Origin: Oceanobacillus sp. CFH 90083
GTDB taxonomy: Bacteria; Bacillota; Bacilli; Bacillales; Amphibacillaceae
Direction of reading: 5' to 3'
Assembly (NCBI RefSeq): GCF_009389585.1
Contig: NZ_VIYG01000009.1
Span: 1-64,000 of the forward strand
Length of the DNA stretch: 64,000 bases
The notes below the pieces were generated by a model. The model was not told the origin of the DNA. It saw only the letters and a list, made by a program, of their open reading frames with translations, and did no database searches. Position numbers and translations under genes: made by a program. Position 1 is the first letter of the stretch; the number at the start of each line of letters is the position of its first letter. Positions 9,295-17,757 of this stretch are shown here, one piece after another.

Positions 9295-9385
9295 CTGAAT
9301 TCACCTCGTTTCTGAGCATAGTTTACACGGATAATTAATTATTATTCATATCATAAATAAAGCAATAAAAGTGAGGAAAGCGTAC

Positions 9386-10021
9386 ATGAGACAAAGACAT
9401 AAGCCTTGGGCAGATGATTATTTGAAGGAAAAAAAGCATATTGTATTAGAGAATCCCGGCGTACATAAAGGAGAATGGAAAAAAGTTTTTGGCAATGAGA
9501 ACCCGATACATGTAGAAATTGGCTCTGGTAAAGGGCAATTTATTACAGGAATGGCGAAGCAGTATCCCGACATTAATTTTGTTGGCATTGAGGTTGCCAA
9601 AAGTATTATTGTCTCCACTGTTCAAAAGGTGGATGAAGAAGCATTGGACAATATTCGTCTGTTAAATGAGGATGCGAGTGATATGCTGGCATTGTTTGCA
9701 GAAAATGAAGTGGAACAGGTTTATTTGAATTTTTCTGATCCCTGGCCGAAAAATCGTCATGAAAAGCGTCGTTTAACCTATAAGAGCTTTTTAGAGCAAT
9801 ACCGGAATATTTTAGTGGATTCGGGTCAAATCGTTCTGAAAACAGATAATCGTGGATTATTTGAGTATTCGTTAGTCAGTTTTTCTGAATATGGGATGCA
9901 TCTGATGGAAGTGAATTTAGATTTGCATGCAATCGGGGATGAAACAAATGTGAAAACCGAATATGAGGAAAAGTTCTCTTCACAGGGACATGTTATTTAT
10001 CGTTGCAGAGCAAAATTCTGA
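9386..10021 (+). CDS. trmB: tRNA (guanine-N7-)-methyltransferase TrmB
   Basis: A 211-aa class I methyltransferase that makes 7-methylguanosine at position 46 of tRNA. The SAM-binding motif is VEIGSGKGQF (about residues 40-49). The family signature NFSDPWPKNRHEKRRL contains the catalytic Asp and the tRNA-contact residues, and TDNRGLFEYS follows. The frame opens at a GTG 15 bases upstream, but the family begins MRxRHKPWAD, so the ATG at 9386 with GTGAGGAAAG upstream is the likely start. Confidence 0.95.
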   Translation: MRQRHKPWADDYLKEKKHIVLENPGVHKGEWKKVFGNENPIHVEIGSGKGQFITGMAKQYPDINFVGIEVAKSIIVSTVQKVDEEALDNIRLLNEDASDMLALFAENEVEQVYLNFSDPWPKNRHEKRRLTYKSFLEQYRNILVDSGQIVLKTDNRGLFEYSLVSFSEYGMHLMEVNLDLHAIGDETNVKTEYEEKFSSQGHVIYRCRAKF

Positions 10022-10037
10022 CCTTTATCAAATGATA

Positions 10038-10066
10038 TTGACAGGTATAAGATGTATTGTCATAAT
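10038..10066 (+). promoter_or_regulatory. sigma-A promoter for the uraA attenuator leader
   Basis: TTGACA, a 17-bp spacer and CATAAT match the housekeeping consensus. Transcription would start near 10073, about 30 bases before the PyrR-binding hairpin. Confidence 0.7.
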
Positions 10067-10093
10067 ATATCATAATGTGAACCTATGTTATAA

Positions 10094-10300
10094 ACCTTTA
10101 ATCCAGTCCTGTGAGGCTGGTAAGGTAGCTTGGATAAAGCAAAATAAATATGTCCTTTAGAAGAAGATGTTCAAAAGTTGAATAATAACGCCGCTGCAAA
10201 TTTTTCGGTTTCTCTCTTAAGCTTTTGAGTATGTATTTTAAAAGATAATATTTCTTTGTATATCCCAACACCTTGCCTTCCAGACTGGCAAGGTGTTTTT
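10094..10300 (+). promoter_or_regulatory. PyrR-dependent transcription attenuator
   Basis: ATCCA (10101) and TGGAT (10132-10136) close a hairpin whose loop region contains CCTGTGAGGCTGGTAAGGT, the conserved PyrR-binding anti-antiterminator sequence. Further down, AACACCTTGCC and GGCAAGGTGTTTTT (about 10267-10300) form an intrinsic terminator. The segment GGCTGGTAAGGT of the upstream hairpin is complementary to the ACCTTGCC..CCAG part of the terminator, so an alternative antiterminator can form. By the B. subtilis model, UMP-bound PyrR stabilises the first hairpin and lets the terminator form, shutting off uracil uptake when pyrimidines are plentiful. The pyrR gene itself is not in this window. 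Confidence 0.88.
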
Positions 10301-10350
10301 GGATTGGACAGCTATGGAATATAAAATGTATACAGAAGGGACAGGTATTC

Positions 10351-11616
10351 ATGAAATCAAGAGAAATTCAGGTACACGAACGACTGCCATTATTGCAGAG
10401 CTTTCCTTTAAGCTTGCAGCATTTATTCGCTATGTTCGGATCAACGGTTTTAGTGCCGCTTTTATTTAATGTAGATCCGGCGACCATTTTAATGATGAAT
10501 GGCTTTGGGACACTGCTATATATCCTTATAACAAAAGGAAAGATTCCTGCTTACTTAGGATCGAGCTTTGCATTTATTGCGCCGGTTACAATGGTTTTGA
10601 CTGAGGGGGGAGGCTATGGTGCTGCACTGGGTGGTTTCTTCGTAGTCGGTCTTGTTTTAACTCTGGTCGGGGTGATTGTAAAATATGCAGGAACAAGCTG
10701 GATTGATGTCATTTTTCCACCGGCAGCGATGGGGGCAATTGTTGCAGTAATTGGACTGGAGCTGGTTCCGACAGCGGCAGGCATGGCTGGTTTATTACCC
10801 GCAGCAGATGTACCAAGAGATATGACAGCTATAACAGTATCTTTGCTGACATTAGGGGTAACGATTATTTATTGGGTAACCTTGAGAGGGTTCTTAAAAA
10901 TTATTCCAATACTGCTTGGGATCGTGACTGGCTATGTGCTGGCAGCGATGTTTGGCATCGTTGATTTTGCACCAGTTCGTGAGGCAGCCTGGATACAAAT
11001 GCCGACTTATTATCAAATTGAATTTAATTGGTCGGATATTTTTATTATTTTACCGGCAGCACTTGTACTGGTACCAGAGCATATTGGACACTTAGTAGTT
11101 ACAGAGAATATCGTAAAAAAGGATATGATGAAGGATCCCGGCTTAGACCGTTCTTTATTTGGTAATGGTATCTCTACAATGATTTCCAGCTTTTTCGGTT
11201 CGACACCAAATACAACCTATGGTGAAAATATAGGTGTTCTTGCAATTACCAGAGTATATTCTACTTGGGTTATTGGGGGAGCTGCTGTATTAGCAATCAT
11301 TCTTTCCTTCTGTGGTAAATTGGCTGCCTTAATTTCATCCATTCCAACACCTGTTATGGGCGGGATTTCCTTATTGCTGTTTGGAATTATTGCAGTGAGC
11401 GGGTTACGCATGCTTGTAGAACAGCAAATTGACTATAATAAGTCACAAAATCTTATCTTGACCTGTGTGGTTTTAGCAATTGGTGTAAGCGGAGCAAGCA
11501 TTCAGCTGGGAACAATCGAACTGAAGGGAATGGGGCTTGCAACCATTGTGGCTATCTTAATCAGTTTATTCTTTAGATTATTGGATACTTTGAATTTATC
11601 TAATGAGGACAAATAA
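10351..11616 (+). CDS. uraA: uracil permease (UraA/PyrP, NCS2 family)
   Basis: A 421-aa, about 14-helix nucleobase:H+ symporter, very close to E. coli UraA throughout. It begins ERLPLLQSFPLSLQHLFAMF. The substrate-binding half-helices include PAYLGSSFAFIAPV and the family signature VPEHIGHLVVTENIVKKD. FFGSTPNTTYGENIGVLAI follows. The PyrR attenuator upstream supports pyrimidine specificity. The start is the ATG of MKSREIQVHERL with GGGACAGGT upstream; the longer open frame would run into the attenuator hairpin. No clear terminator follows immediately. Confidence 0.95.
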   Translation: MKSREIQVHERLPLLQSFPLSLQHLFAMFGSTVLVPLLFNVDPATILMMNGFGTLLYILITKGKIPAYLGSSFAFIAPVTMVLTEGGGYGAALGGFFVVGLVLTLVGVIVKYAGTSWIDVIFPPAAMGAIVAVIGLELVPTAAGMAGLLPAADVPRDMTAITVSLLTLGVTIIYWVTLRGFLKIIPILLGIVTGYVLAAMFGIVDFAPVREAAWIQMPTYYQIEFNWSDIFIILPAALVLVPEHIGHLVVTENIVKKDMMKDPGLDRSLFGNGISTMISSFFGSTPNTTYGENIGVLAITRVYSTWVIGGAAVLAIILSFCGKLAALISSIPTPVMGGISLLLFGIIAVSGLRMLVEQQIDYNKSQNLILTCVVLAIGVSGASIQLGTIELKGMGLATIVAILISLFFRLLDTLNLSNEDK

Positions 11617-12462
11617 AAATTTGCAGTCTTAGAGGATGTTCAAAAACCACGTTGCCTTGATCTGCAAGACAGCCCAATTCAGAGCTGTGACGATAATAAA
11701 CCATCCTGTCTTGCTGCCTGCAAATGTGACAAAGAGAACAGTGCTTTACTGGAATTCCTGTGTGCAGGATTCTAATAATAAGCAGCTGTTCTTTTTTCTT
11801 ATTTTGTTATAAGTAAACTTTGCATCAAACTCCTCCTGGAATGAAAAGGCATAAAGATTTCTATCATATGAATAAATTACTAACAGCATATAGAAAACGA
11901 TACCAATTCTAATCTTATAACTATTTATTGGATAAGGTAGAAGAAAGCTGCATCCGTCCAGGTGGAAAAGCGTTAAATTATTGTTGACGGGCAGCTTGTT
12001 TGGTGATATTATTTCGATTATCACCAAAGTAGCTTTTTTTACTAATTTATCGCAGTGCACCTGACTTGAAGATCTCTGATTAAAGCTTTACTTTTTGCTT
12101 CGATGTAGAGAGCATTATCTGGAAACAAATTATTCATAGAATATTTTGAAATGGAAGCAGCGCCTGACTTTTATTGGACTGTCTTTTTTTACTTTTAAAT
12201 ATGAATTTTTTTCAAAAAAGTATTTTAAGATATTAATTTTTTATGCTTAAATGATAAGCTTAAAAACCGGTAAGCAACATTTTAATACGATGAATTGTCG
12301 GAAAAATATGTGAATAGAAAATAAAGCTATATATGTATTTATGCAATTTTTTTACGAAACCAGTTAATCCTTTTTGATGGTCTTTAATGTGAAAATATTC
12401 AATGCTTTTTGGTAGATAGACATCAGGAATAACACAATTTAATTTATGGAGGAAAGATAAAC
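11617..12462. other. 846-bp intergenic region with repeat fragments and a hairpin
   Basis: No convincing gene is present. It contains a left end of the GTTCAAAAA-type repeat (11631-11648), and a 9-bp inverted repeat followed by T7 with an overlapping promoter-like sequence (11984-12040). At 12046-12090 there is a degenerate TTTATCGCAGTG..CTGACTTGAAGA segment resembling the left end of the four-copy repeat element. A minus-strand open frame at 11746-12060 lacks a ribosome binding site and family resemblance. The rest is AT-rich and I see nothing else in it. Confidence 0.6.
11984..12040 (+). promoter_or_regulatory. promoter-like sequence overlapping a 9-bp inverted repeat
   Basis: TTGACG (11984-11989), a 17-bp spacer and TATTAT (12007-12012) resemble a sigma-A promoter. 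TTTGGTGAT (11999-12007) and ATCACCAAA (12020-12028) form a perfect inverted repeat, followed by GTAGC and seven T. It can be read as an operator over a promoter or as a terminator for transcripts coming from uraA. The five bases between stem and T-run make it a poor terminator. Confidence 0.4.
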
Positions 12463-13650
12463 ATGGCACAGATGCTTGCGTTAGTTCTTATTGTATTAAT
12501 TTTATATATTGGAGATGTAATTGCTGCCAGAACAAAAGCCTGGGTACCCTCGATTTTTGTTTGTGCAGTACTGTTTTTAGCGGGGTATTGGACCTTCTTT
12601 CCGCAGGATATTGTTGAAATTGCAGGGATACCGCCTGTGGTCGCTACAGCACTTATGTATTTACTGATTGTAAATATGGGGACACTCTTATCATTACAGG
12701 AGTTGAAACAGCAATGGCGTACGATTTTAATTGCACTTGGTGGTATTTTAGGTGTGGTTTCCTTCTTACTGGGCTTTGGTACATTGCTCTTTGGGTTCCA
12801 GGCTATGGTTGTTGCTGTTCCACCATTAGTAGGCGGACTGGTATCCTCACTGATTATGTCGGAAGGTGCGGCAGAAGCCGGACTTGTCAGCTTATCCGTC
12901 TTTGCAATTGTTATTTATGTCATGCAAGGCTTTGCCGGATATCCTTTAACATCTGTCATGCTGAAAAAAGAAGGGAAACGATTATTGGATAAAATTCGCA
13001 GTGGTGAATTAAAGGCAGCTGATACATCAAATAAAGCAGCGGCAGAAGAATATGAGGGCGCAAGATTATTTAAAAATCTCCCTGAACAATATAATACAAG
13101 CTATTTTATATTTTTTAGATTAGCAGTCACCGGTTTTCTTGCTTATCAGGTTTCTGCCTGGCTGGACCCAGTAGTATCTATAAGCCCTATGGTGCTTTGT
13201 CTTGTATTTGGAGTAATTGGCAGGAGCGCTGGTTTCTTAGAGAAGCAGGCACTTCAGAAGGCAAACGGATTTGGTTTTGCAATGATGGGGTTAATGCTCT
13301 ATATTCTTGATGGTTTAAGAAATGCTACTCCAACGATGATGCTTGATCTAGTATACTTGTTGGTAGGAAGTATCCTTTTAGCTGTCATTGGCATGTATAT
13401 CTTTTCTTTTATTGTTGGAAAGCTGCTTAAGGTCAGCAAGGCAATGGCATATGCTATATCATTAACTGCTTTCTATGGCTTTCCGGCAGATTATGTAATT
13501 ACCAATGAGGTAATCAACTCCTTGACAAAGGATAGTAAAGAAAGAGAAGCACTAACGAGTCATATGCTGCCGCCGATGCTAGTTGGCGGATTTGTGACCG
13601 TAACGATTGTTTCTGTTATACTGGCAGGTATATTTGTTAATTTCTTATAA
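12463..13650 (+). CDS. multi-pass membrane transporter of unassigned substrate
   Basis: A 395-aa very hydrophobic protein with about 10-11 membrane helices. It has a central cytoplasmic stretch (about residues 170-215, with KKEGKRLLDKIRSGELKAAD) separating two halves. A conserved-looking loop, GGLVSSLIMSEGAAEAGL, lies at about residues 126-143. The two-halved architecture and the small-residue-rich loop recall sodium:carboxylate or glutamate symporters, but I do not recognise a named family. It is followed 27 bp later by an N-carbamoyl-amino-acid/allantoate amidohydrolase with a GTG start, so the two are probably one operon. I infer that it imports the ureide or carbamoyl compound that enzyme cleaves. 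The start has TGGAGGAAAGATAAAC upstream. Confidence 0.75.
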   Translation: MAQMLALVLIVLILYIGDVIAARTKAWVPSIFVCAVLFLAGYWTFFPQDIVEIAGIPPVVATALMYLLIVNMGTLLSLQELKQQWRTILIALGGILGVVSFLLGFGTLLFGFQAMVVAVPPLVGGLVSSLIMSEGAAEAGLVSLSVFAIVIYVMQGFAGYPLTSVMLKKEGKRLLDKIRSGELKAADTSNKAAAEEYEGARLFKNLPEQYNTSYFIFFRLAVTGFLAYQVSAWLDPVVSISPMVLCLVFGVIGRSAGFLEKQALQKANGFGFAMMGLMLYILDGLRNATPTMMLDLVYLLVGSILLAVIGMYIFSFIVGKLLKVSKAMAYAISLTAFYGFPADYVITNEVINSLTKDSKEREALTSHMLPPMLVGGFVTVTIVSVILAGIFVNFL

Positions 13651-13677
13651 GCATGTATTTAACGGAGGTAGGATAAC

Positions 13678-14907
13678 GTGAAAGCGAATCAGGAAAGAAT
13701 TGAAAAGCATATTAAAAATTTAAGTCACTTTACAGCTACACCAAATCAGGGAACCACACGATTAACGTATAGTGAAGAAGACTTACAGGCCCGTACCTAT
13801 ATCAAAGAACAGATGAAAGCATACGGATTAGAAGTAAGAGAAGACGGTCTCGGCAATATTTTTGGCAGGCTGGAAGGCGAAAAAAAGGATGGGCCGAGTG
13901 TTATCGTAGGGTCTCACTTTGACAGTGTTCCCAATGGCGGAGATTATGATGGCCCAGCTGGAGTCGTTGCCGGATTGGAGGTAGCGGCACTATTTCAGGA
14001 AAATCGGGTTAAGCCTGCATATCCATTAGAGATTATTGCAATGGTCGAAGAAGAGGGCTCCAGATTCGGCGGCGGTTTAATGGGCTCCAGAGGAATTGCC
14101 GGATACCTCCAAAAAGATGCTATCCAGCAGATGAAGGATAAAGATGGTATCTCTGTTCCAGAAGCAATGAAAAAGATTGGTTTAGATCCGTCTTTAGAGA
14201 TGAAACGTAATCCAGAAACAATTAAAGCATTTTTAGAAATGCATATTGAACAGGGGCCTGTTTTGGAAGAAGAGCAAATTTCCATTGGTGTTGTGGAATC
14301 AATTGTCGGGCTGACACAGCTGGAGGTTACTATTACCGGTAAGGCTGGGCATGCTGGAACTACACCGATGGACAGGCGATCAGATGCACTGGTCACAGCA
14401 GCTAATATTATTGCGAAGCTTCCACAAATTGCTATAGAAGAAGGGGAAGGAACAGTTGCCACAGTAGGAAGACATGAGGTATTTCCAAATGGAGCTAATG
14501 TGATTCCGGATAAAGTCGTCTTTTCTGTTGATATCCGTTCCAGTAAAGAAATCCATGTAAAAAATGTCGTGCAAAAGGTAAAAGATGTTATTAACTCTTA
14601 TGAAATGGATAATATTCAGACTACCGTAGAACAGTCATTGTACATGCAGCCTAAGGAGCTGAATAAGGAAATTCGTTCGTTGCTGAAGGATTCCTGTGAA
14701 CAGTTAGATATCTCGTATTTGACGATGAACAGCGGAGCAGGTCATGATGCGATGGTTCTTTCTGATATTACAGATGTCGGATTGATTTTTGTTCCCAGCA
14801 AAGAGGGGCTCAGCCACTGCCCGGAAGAATGGACAGCGATACACGAACTCGCCGCTGGTGTGGAAGTGTTATATGAAACAACATTAAAATTAACGGAAGA
14901 ATCCTAG
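13678..14907 (+). CDS. M20-family Zn-dependent amidohydrolase (N-carbamoyl-L-amino-acid hydrolase / allantoate amidohydrolase)
   Basis: A 409-aa enzyme of the AmaB/HyuC/AllC group. Metal ligands appear in GSHFDSVPNGGDYDGPAGV (His80, Asp91) and in the EEEGSRFGGGLMGSR segment (about residues 123-137). HIEQGPVLE (His~192) and the C-terminal GAGHDAM loop complete the site. The dimerisation domain contains GKAGHAGTTPMDRRSDAL. Such enzymes remove a carbamoyl group from N-carbamoyl-L-amino acids or allantoate, releasing CO2 and ammonia. The two activities cannot be separated by eye. The GTG start is preceded by ACGGAGGTAGG. It is downstream of a transporter that probably supplies the substrate. Confidence 0.87.
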   Translation: MKANQERIEKHIKNLSHFTATPNQGTTRLTYSEEDLQARTYIKEQMKAYGLEVREDGLGNIFGRLEGEKKDGPSVIVGSHFDSVPNGGDYDGPAGVVAGLEVAALFQENRVKPAYPLEIIAMVEEEGSRFGGGLMGSRGIAGYLQKDAIQQMKDKDGISVPEAMKKIGLDPSLEMKRNPETIKAFLEMHIEQGPVLEEEQISIGVVESIVGLTQLEVTITGKAGHAGTTPMDRRSDALVTAANIIAKLPQIAIEEGEGTVATVGRHEVFPNGANVIPDKVVFSVDIRSSKEIHVKNVVQKVKDVINSYEMDNIQTTVEQSLYMQPKELNKEIRSLLKDSCEQLDISYLTMNSGAGHDAMVLSDITDVGLIFVPSKEGLSHCPEEWTAIHELAAGVEVLYETTLKLTEES

Positions 14908-14933
14908 TGCTATTTAGTGCTGGGTTTTTTTGT
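14900..14933 (+). terminator. terminator of the transporter-amidohydrolase operon
   Basis: CCTAGTGC and GTGCTGGG pair (including G-T pairs) around TATTTA and are followed by seven T. It overlaps the end of the amidohydrolase gene. Confidence 0.7.
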
Positions 14934-15012
14934 AGATTAACTTTGCATAATTAGGTTATCATTAATAATGTTATATATGTGTTTATTATAGATCCTTAAA
15001 ATGATATTGTAC

Positions 15013-15047
15013 CAAAAAAGCCCGCTTAAATTTAAGCAGGCTTTTTA
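15013..15047. terminator. bidirectional terminator
   Basis: AAAAAAGCCCGCTTAAA and TTTAAGCAGGCTTTTT form a nearly perfect stem with A and T tracts on both sides. It insulates helD from the upstream operon. Confidence 0.85.
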
Positions 15048-15189
15048 CATATGTATTGATTAATTTATGTAATAATGATAAAATAAAAAAGTTAAAGATA
15101 CACCTATACATGTAAGTGCATATATTAAAATTTTACACTATAATTATAATATTGTCAACAGGTATTTTTGAAAATAAAGGAGGAAGTTG

Positions 15190-17508
15190 ATGGATAAGCA
15201 AAATGATAGCCATGAATTTGAATATCAGCGACTGGAAAAGGTATTAGATATTATTGAGAAGAAACAAACTGCTTTGAAGGAACAGGCCTCCAAGGTGAAA
15301 GAAGATGTCGTTGAATTACGTAAAACATTTTGGGATGATATTACCGTTAACATGGATGAAATGGATGACATTATTGAAACGCAGGAAAGTATTAAGCAGC
15401 AGTCCAACATCCTTGCGCAAAAAGAACGGCATTATGGGAAAAATTATGAGCGGATGAATCAATTAGAAAGACTAAAAAAACAGCCTTATTTCGGAAGAAT
15501 TGATTTTCAGGAGAAAGACAGCAAGGATATAGAGCAAATTTATATTGGTACTTCTTCGTTAATGGATGAAGAAGAGAAGGATTTTCTTATTTATGATTGG
15601 CGTGCTCCTATTTCCAGCATTTATTATGATTATGCTCCAGGTCCGGTAGAATACCAGACGGAGAAAGAAACGGTCTATGGCGATATGCATTTAAAACGTC
15701 AGTATATGATTCGTAATGGGAAGATGAAGGGAATCTTTGATACGTCGGTAACAATTATTGATGAGATGCTTCAGGAAAGCTTAAGCGGGGCAGCTGATAC
15801 GCAAATGAAATCGATTGTTTCTACCATTCAGCAAGAGCAAAATGCTGTTATTCGTCATCGTGGCAGTAAAGTGCTGGTTGTTCAAGGTGCGGCAGGAAGT
15901 GGAAAAACCTCTGCTGCATTGCAGCGGATTGCATATTTGCTTTATCACCACCGGACTAATTTAACGGCGAATCAGGTTTTGTTATTATCACCTAATGACT
16001 TATTTACCAGCTATGTAGCAAACGTTTTGCCTGAATTGGGAGAGGAGCCGGTTCAGCAGCAAACCTTCCATCAATTTATTTCAAGTGGAATGGATAAAGC
16101 GTTGCATGTAGAGACTCCCTTTCAGCAAATAGAAAAACTGATGAGCTTAAAGGATGAAAATCAGCAAACACAAATCGAAGCGATCCGGTATTTTTCTAGT
16201 GTTGCTTTTATGGATAACATTAATTGGTATTTAGAAAAATTAAATCAAACGAATCTTGTTTTCAGGTCGATCCGCTTTCGAAATGAATTACTAATTGATA
16301 GGAAAGAGATTGAAAACTATTTCGCCTCTTTGGAGAAAGATATGCGGCTTCCAAATAAAATGGAGCAGCTAAGAAATTGGTTACTGCAGCGTATTCGTGT
16401 ATTCCAAAAAGAAGAGAGCGGGAAGGATTGGGTTCTGGATCAGATTCAGCTGCTGAGCAAGGATGACTATATGAAAGCTTATCATGAAGTAGAGAGCGAG
16501 CTGGAAGAAAGCAGTATCCAGGATGAAGAGAAGGTTTTAAGAGAGAAAATTATTCGTAAAACATTTGCGCCATTGAAAAACATGATACGCCAGAACCGGT
16601 TTGTCAATACCTTTAAAATGTATATGGATTTTGTAGCAGAGCTGAATGGAACGAGCGCTATCCAGCAATATAAAGCAGAAGCACTGCGGGAACTCCGAAA
16701 AAAACAACTCCCGTGGGAACTGGCAACAGCTTATAGCTTCTTTAAAGGGGAAATGATTGGTCATGAAGTTATGCGGCCTGTACATTTAATCGTTATGGAT
16801 GAAGCACAGGACTATACACCCTTTCAATTCGCCTATTTAAAGCATCTTTATCCATATGCCAGTTTTACACTGCTTGGCGATGTGAATCAGGCAATCTATT
16901 CCTATGCGTCAGAGGAAAATCCAATTCAAGAAAAGGGCGCACAGCAAGAAAGTACAGAACGGATTGTATTGACGAAGAGCTATCGTTCCACAAAACCGAT
17001 TGCAGATTTTACATCTTATTTTTCACCAAGCAATCAACCGGTAGAAGCCTTTGATCGCAGTGGTTCCCTTCCGGAAGTGATTCGTTTGACAAAGTCGATT
17101 TCTGAAAAGGATGCGTTGCTTTACAAAATAGAGGAGAAGCAGCAGGAAGGCTATGAAACGATTGCGATTATAGCGAAGACGGCAGATGCCTGTGATAAAA
17201 TATATCAGCAGCTGCATCAAGAGATAACTGTAAAACGGATTAACGAGGATACAAAAAACTATCAAAAGGGTGTTACAGTTGTTCCTGTTTATTTAGCTAA
17301 AGGTATTGAATTTGATGCTGTCATTGTTGCGGATGCTTCAGCTGAAGTGTATTCGCATTCTGCTGATAAATATTTGCTTTATACAGCATGTACGCGTGCG
17401 ATGCATGATTTAACGGTGCTTTATACAGAGGAGATGTCGCCTTTCATAAGGATAGTTCCTCAAGAGAAATATAGATATGCGACGATTGTGGAGCGAGGAG
17501 AAGAATGA
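15190..17508 (+). CDS. helD: RNA polymerase recycling motor ATPase HelD
   Basis: A ~772-aa UvrD/Rep-like ATPase, matching B. subtilis HelD (YvgS, 774 aa). HelD binds stalled RNA polymerase and releases it from nucleic acid. The N-terminal ~120 residues form a charged coiled-coil arm that in HelD inserts into the polymerase secondary channel. The Walker A motif GAAGSGKTSAALQ lies at about residues 233-245. The Walker B/Q motif is VMDEAQDYTPFQF, and later helicase motifs include LLGDVNQAIYSY, LTKSYRSTKPI and VYLAKGIEFDAV. The 1A domain is interrupted by a long helical insertion, as in HelD. I start at the ATG of MDKQND, six bases after AAAGGAGG; the TTG codon just before it is less well spaced. 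Confidence 0.93.
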   Translation: MDKQNDSHEFEYQRLEKVLDIIEKKQTALKEQASKVKEDVVELRKTFWDDITVNMDEMDDIIETQESIKQQSNILAQKERHYGKNYERMNQLERLKKQPYFGRIDFQEKDSKDIEQIYIGTSSLMDEEEKDFLIYDWRAPISSIYYDYAPGPVEYQTEKETVYGDMHLKRQYMIRNGKMKGIFDTSVTIIDEMLQESLSGAADTQMKSIVSTIQQEQNAVIRHRGSKVLVVQGAAGSGKTSAALQRIAYLLYHHRTNLTANQVLLLSPNDLFTSYVANVLPELGEEPVQQQTFHQFISSGMDKALHVETPFQQIEKLMSLKDENQQTQIEAIRYFSSVAFMDNINWYLEKLNQTNLVFRSIRFRNELLIDRKEIENYFASLEKDMRLPNKMEQLRNWLLQRIRVFQKEESGKDWVLDQIQLLSKDDYMKAYHEVESELEESSIQDEEKVLREKIIRKTFAPLKNMIRQNRFVNTFKMYMDFVAELNGTSAIQQYKAEALRELRKKQLPWELATAYSFFKGEMIGHEVMRPVHLIVMDEAQDYTPFQFAYLKHLYPYASFTLLGDVNQAIYSYASEENPIQEKGAQQESTERIVLTKSYRSTKPIADFTSYFSPSNQPVEAFDRSGSLPEVIRLTKSISEKDALLYKIEEKQQEGYETIAIIAKTADACDKIYQQLHQEITVKRINEDTKNYQKGVTVVPVYLAKGIEFDAVIVADASAEVYSHSADKYLLYTACTRAMHDLTVLYTEEMSPFIRIVPQEKYRYATIVERGEE

Positions 17509-17585
17509 AATAACTGTTTATGTCTCCTTTTCCTAATTGAATAATAGTGAATATCTGCTTTTATTGTTTAAGTAAGCAGTGATAT

Positions 17586-17643
17586 AAAAAGCCTAACATC
17601 CATTTGACTAGTTAGAATTGTGAAATGATGTTAGGCTCTGTTG
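17586..17643 (-). terminator. long hairpin terminator for the GntR gene
   Basis: AGCCTAACATC..ATTT pairs with AAAT.GATGTTAGGCT around a ~16-nt loop. On the minus strand it is followed by TTTTTATA. It lies in the 249-bp gap between helD and the regulator gene and could also stop helD transcripts. Nothing else is visible in that gap. Confidence 0.7.
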
Positions 17644-17757
17644 CTTTAAATGAGTTTATCATGGATAACCGTTCTTAAATCTTTTGCAGAATAAAGTTTC
17701 ATTTTATAGTTTTAAATCAAATTGCGATATATCTGCTGTTGAAATCATAAATAATTT

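Noticed and set aside
11746-12060. 104-aa open frame on the minus strand between uraA and the transporter
   Set aside because: No ribosome binding site and no recognisable domain. It covers the promoter/dyad region and AT-rich DNA, so chance is the simpler explanation.
13995-14462. 155-aa open frame antisense to the amidohydrolase
   Set aside because: It is the mirror of a well-supported gene in a GC-richer stretch and has serine/proline-rich random-looking composition.
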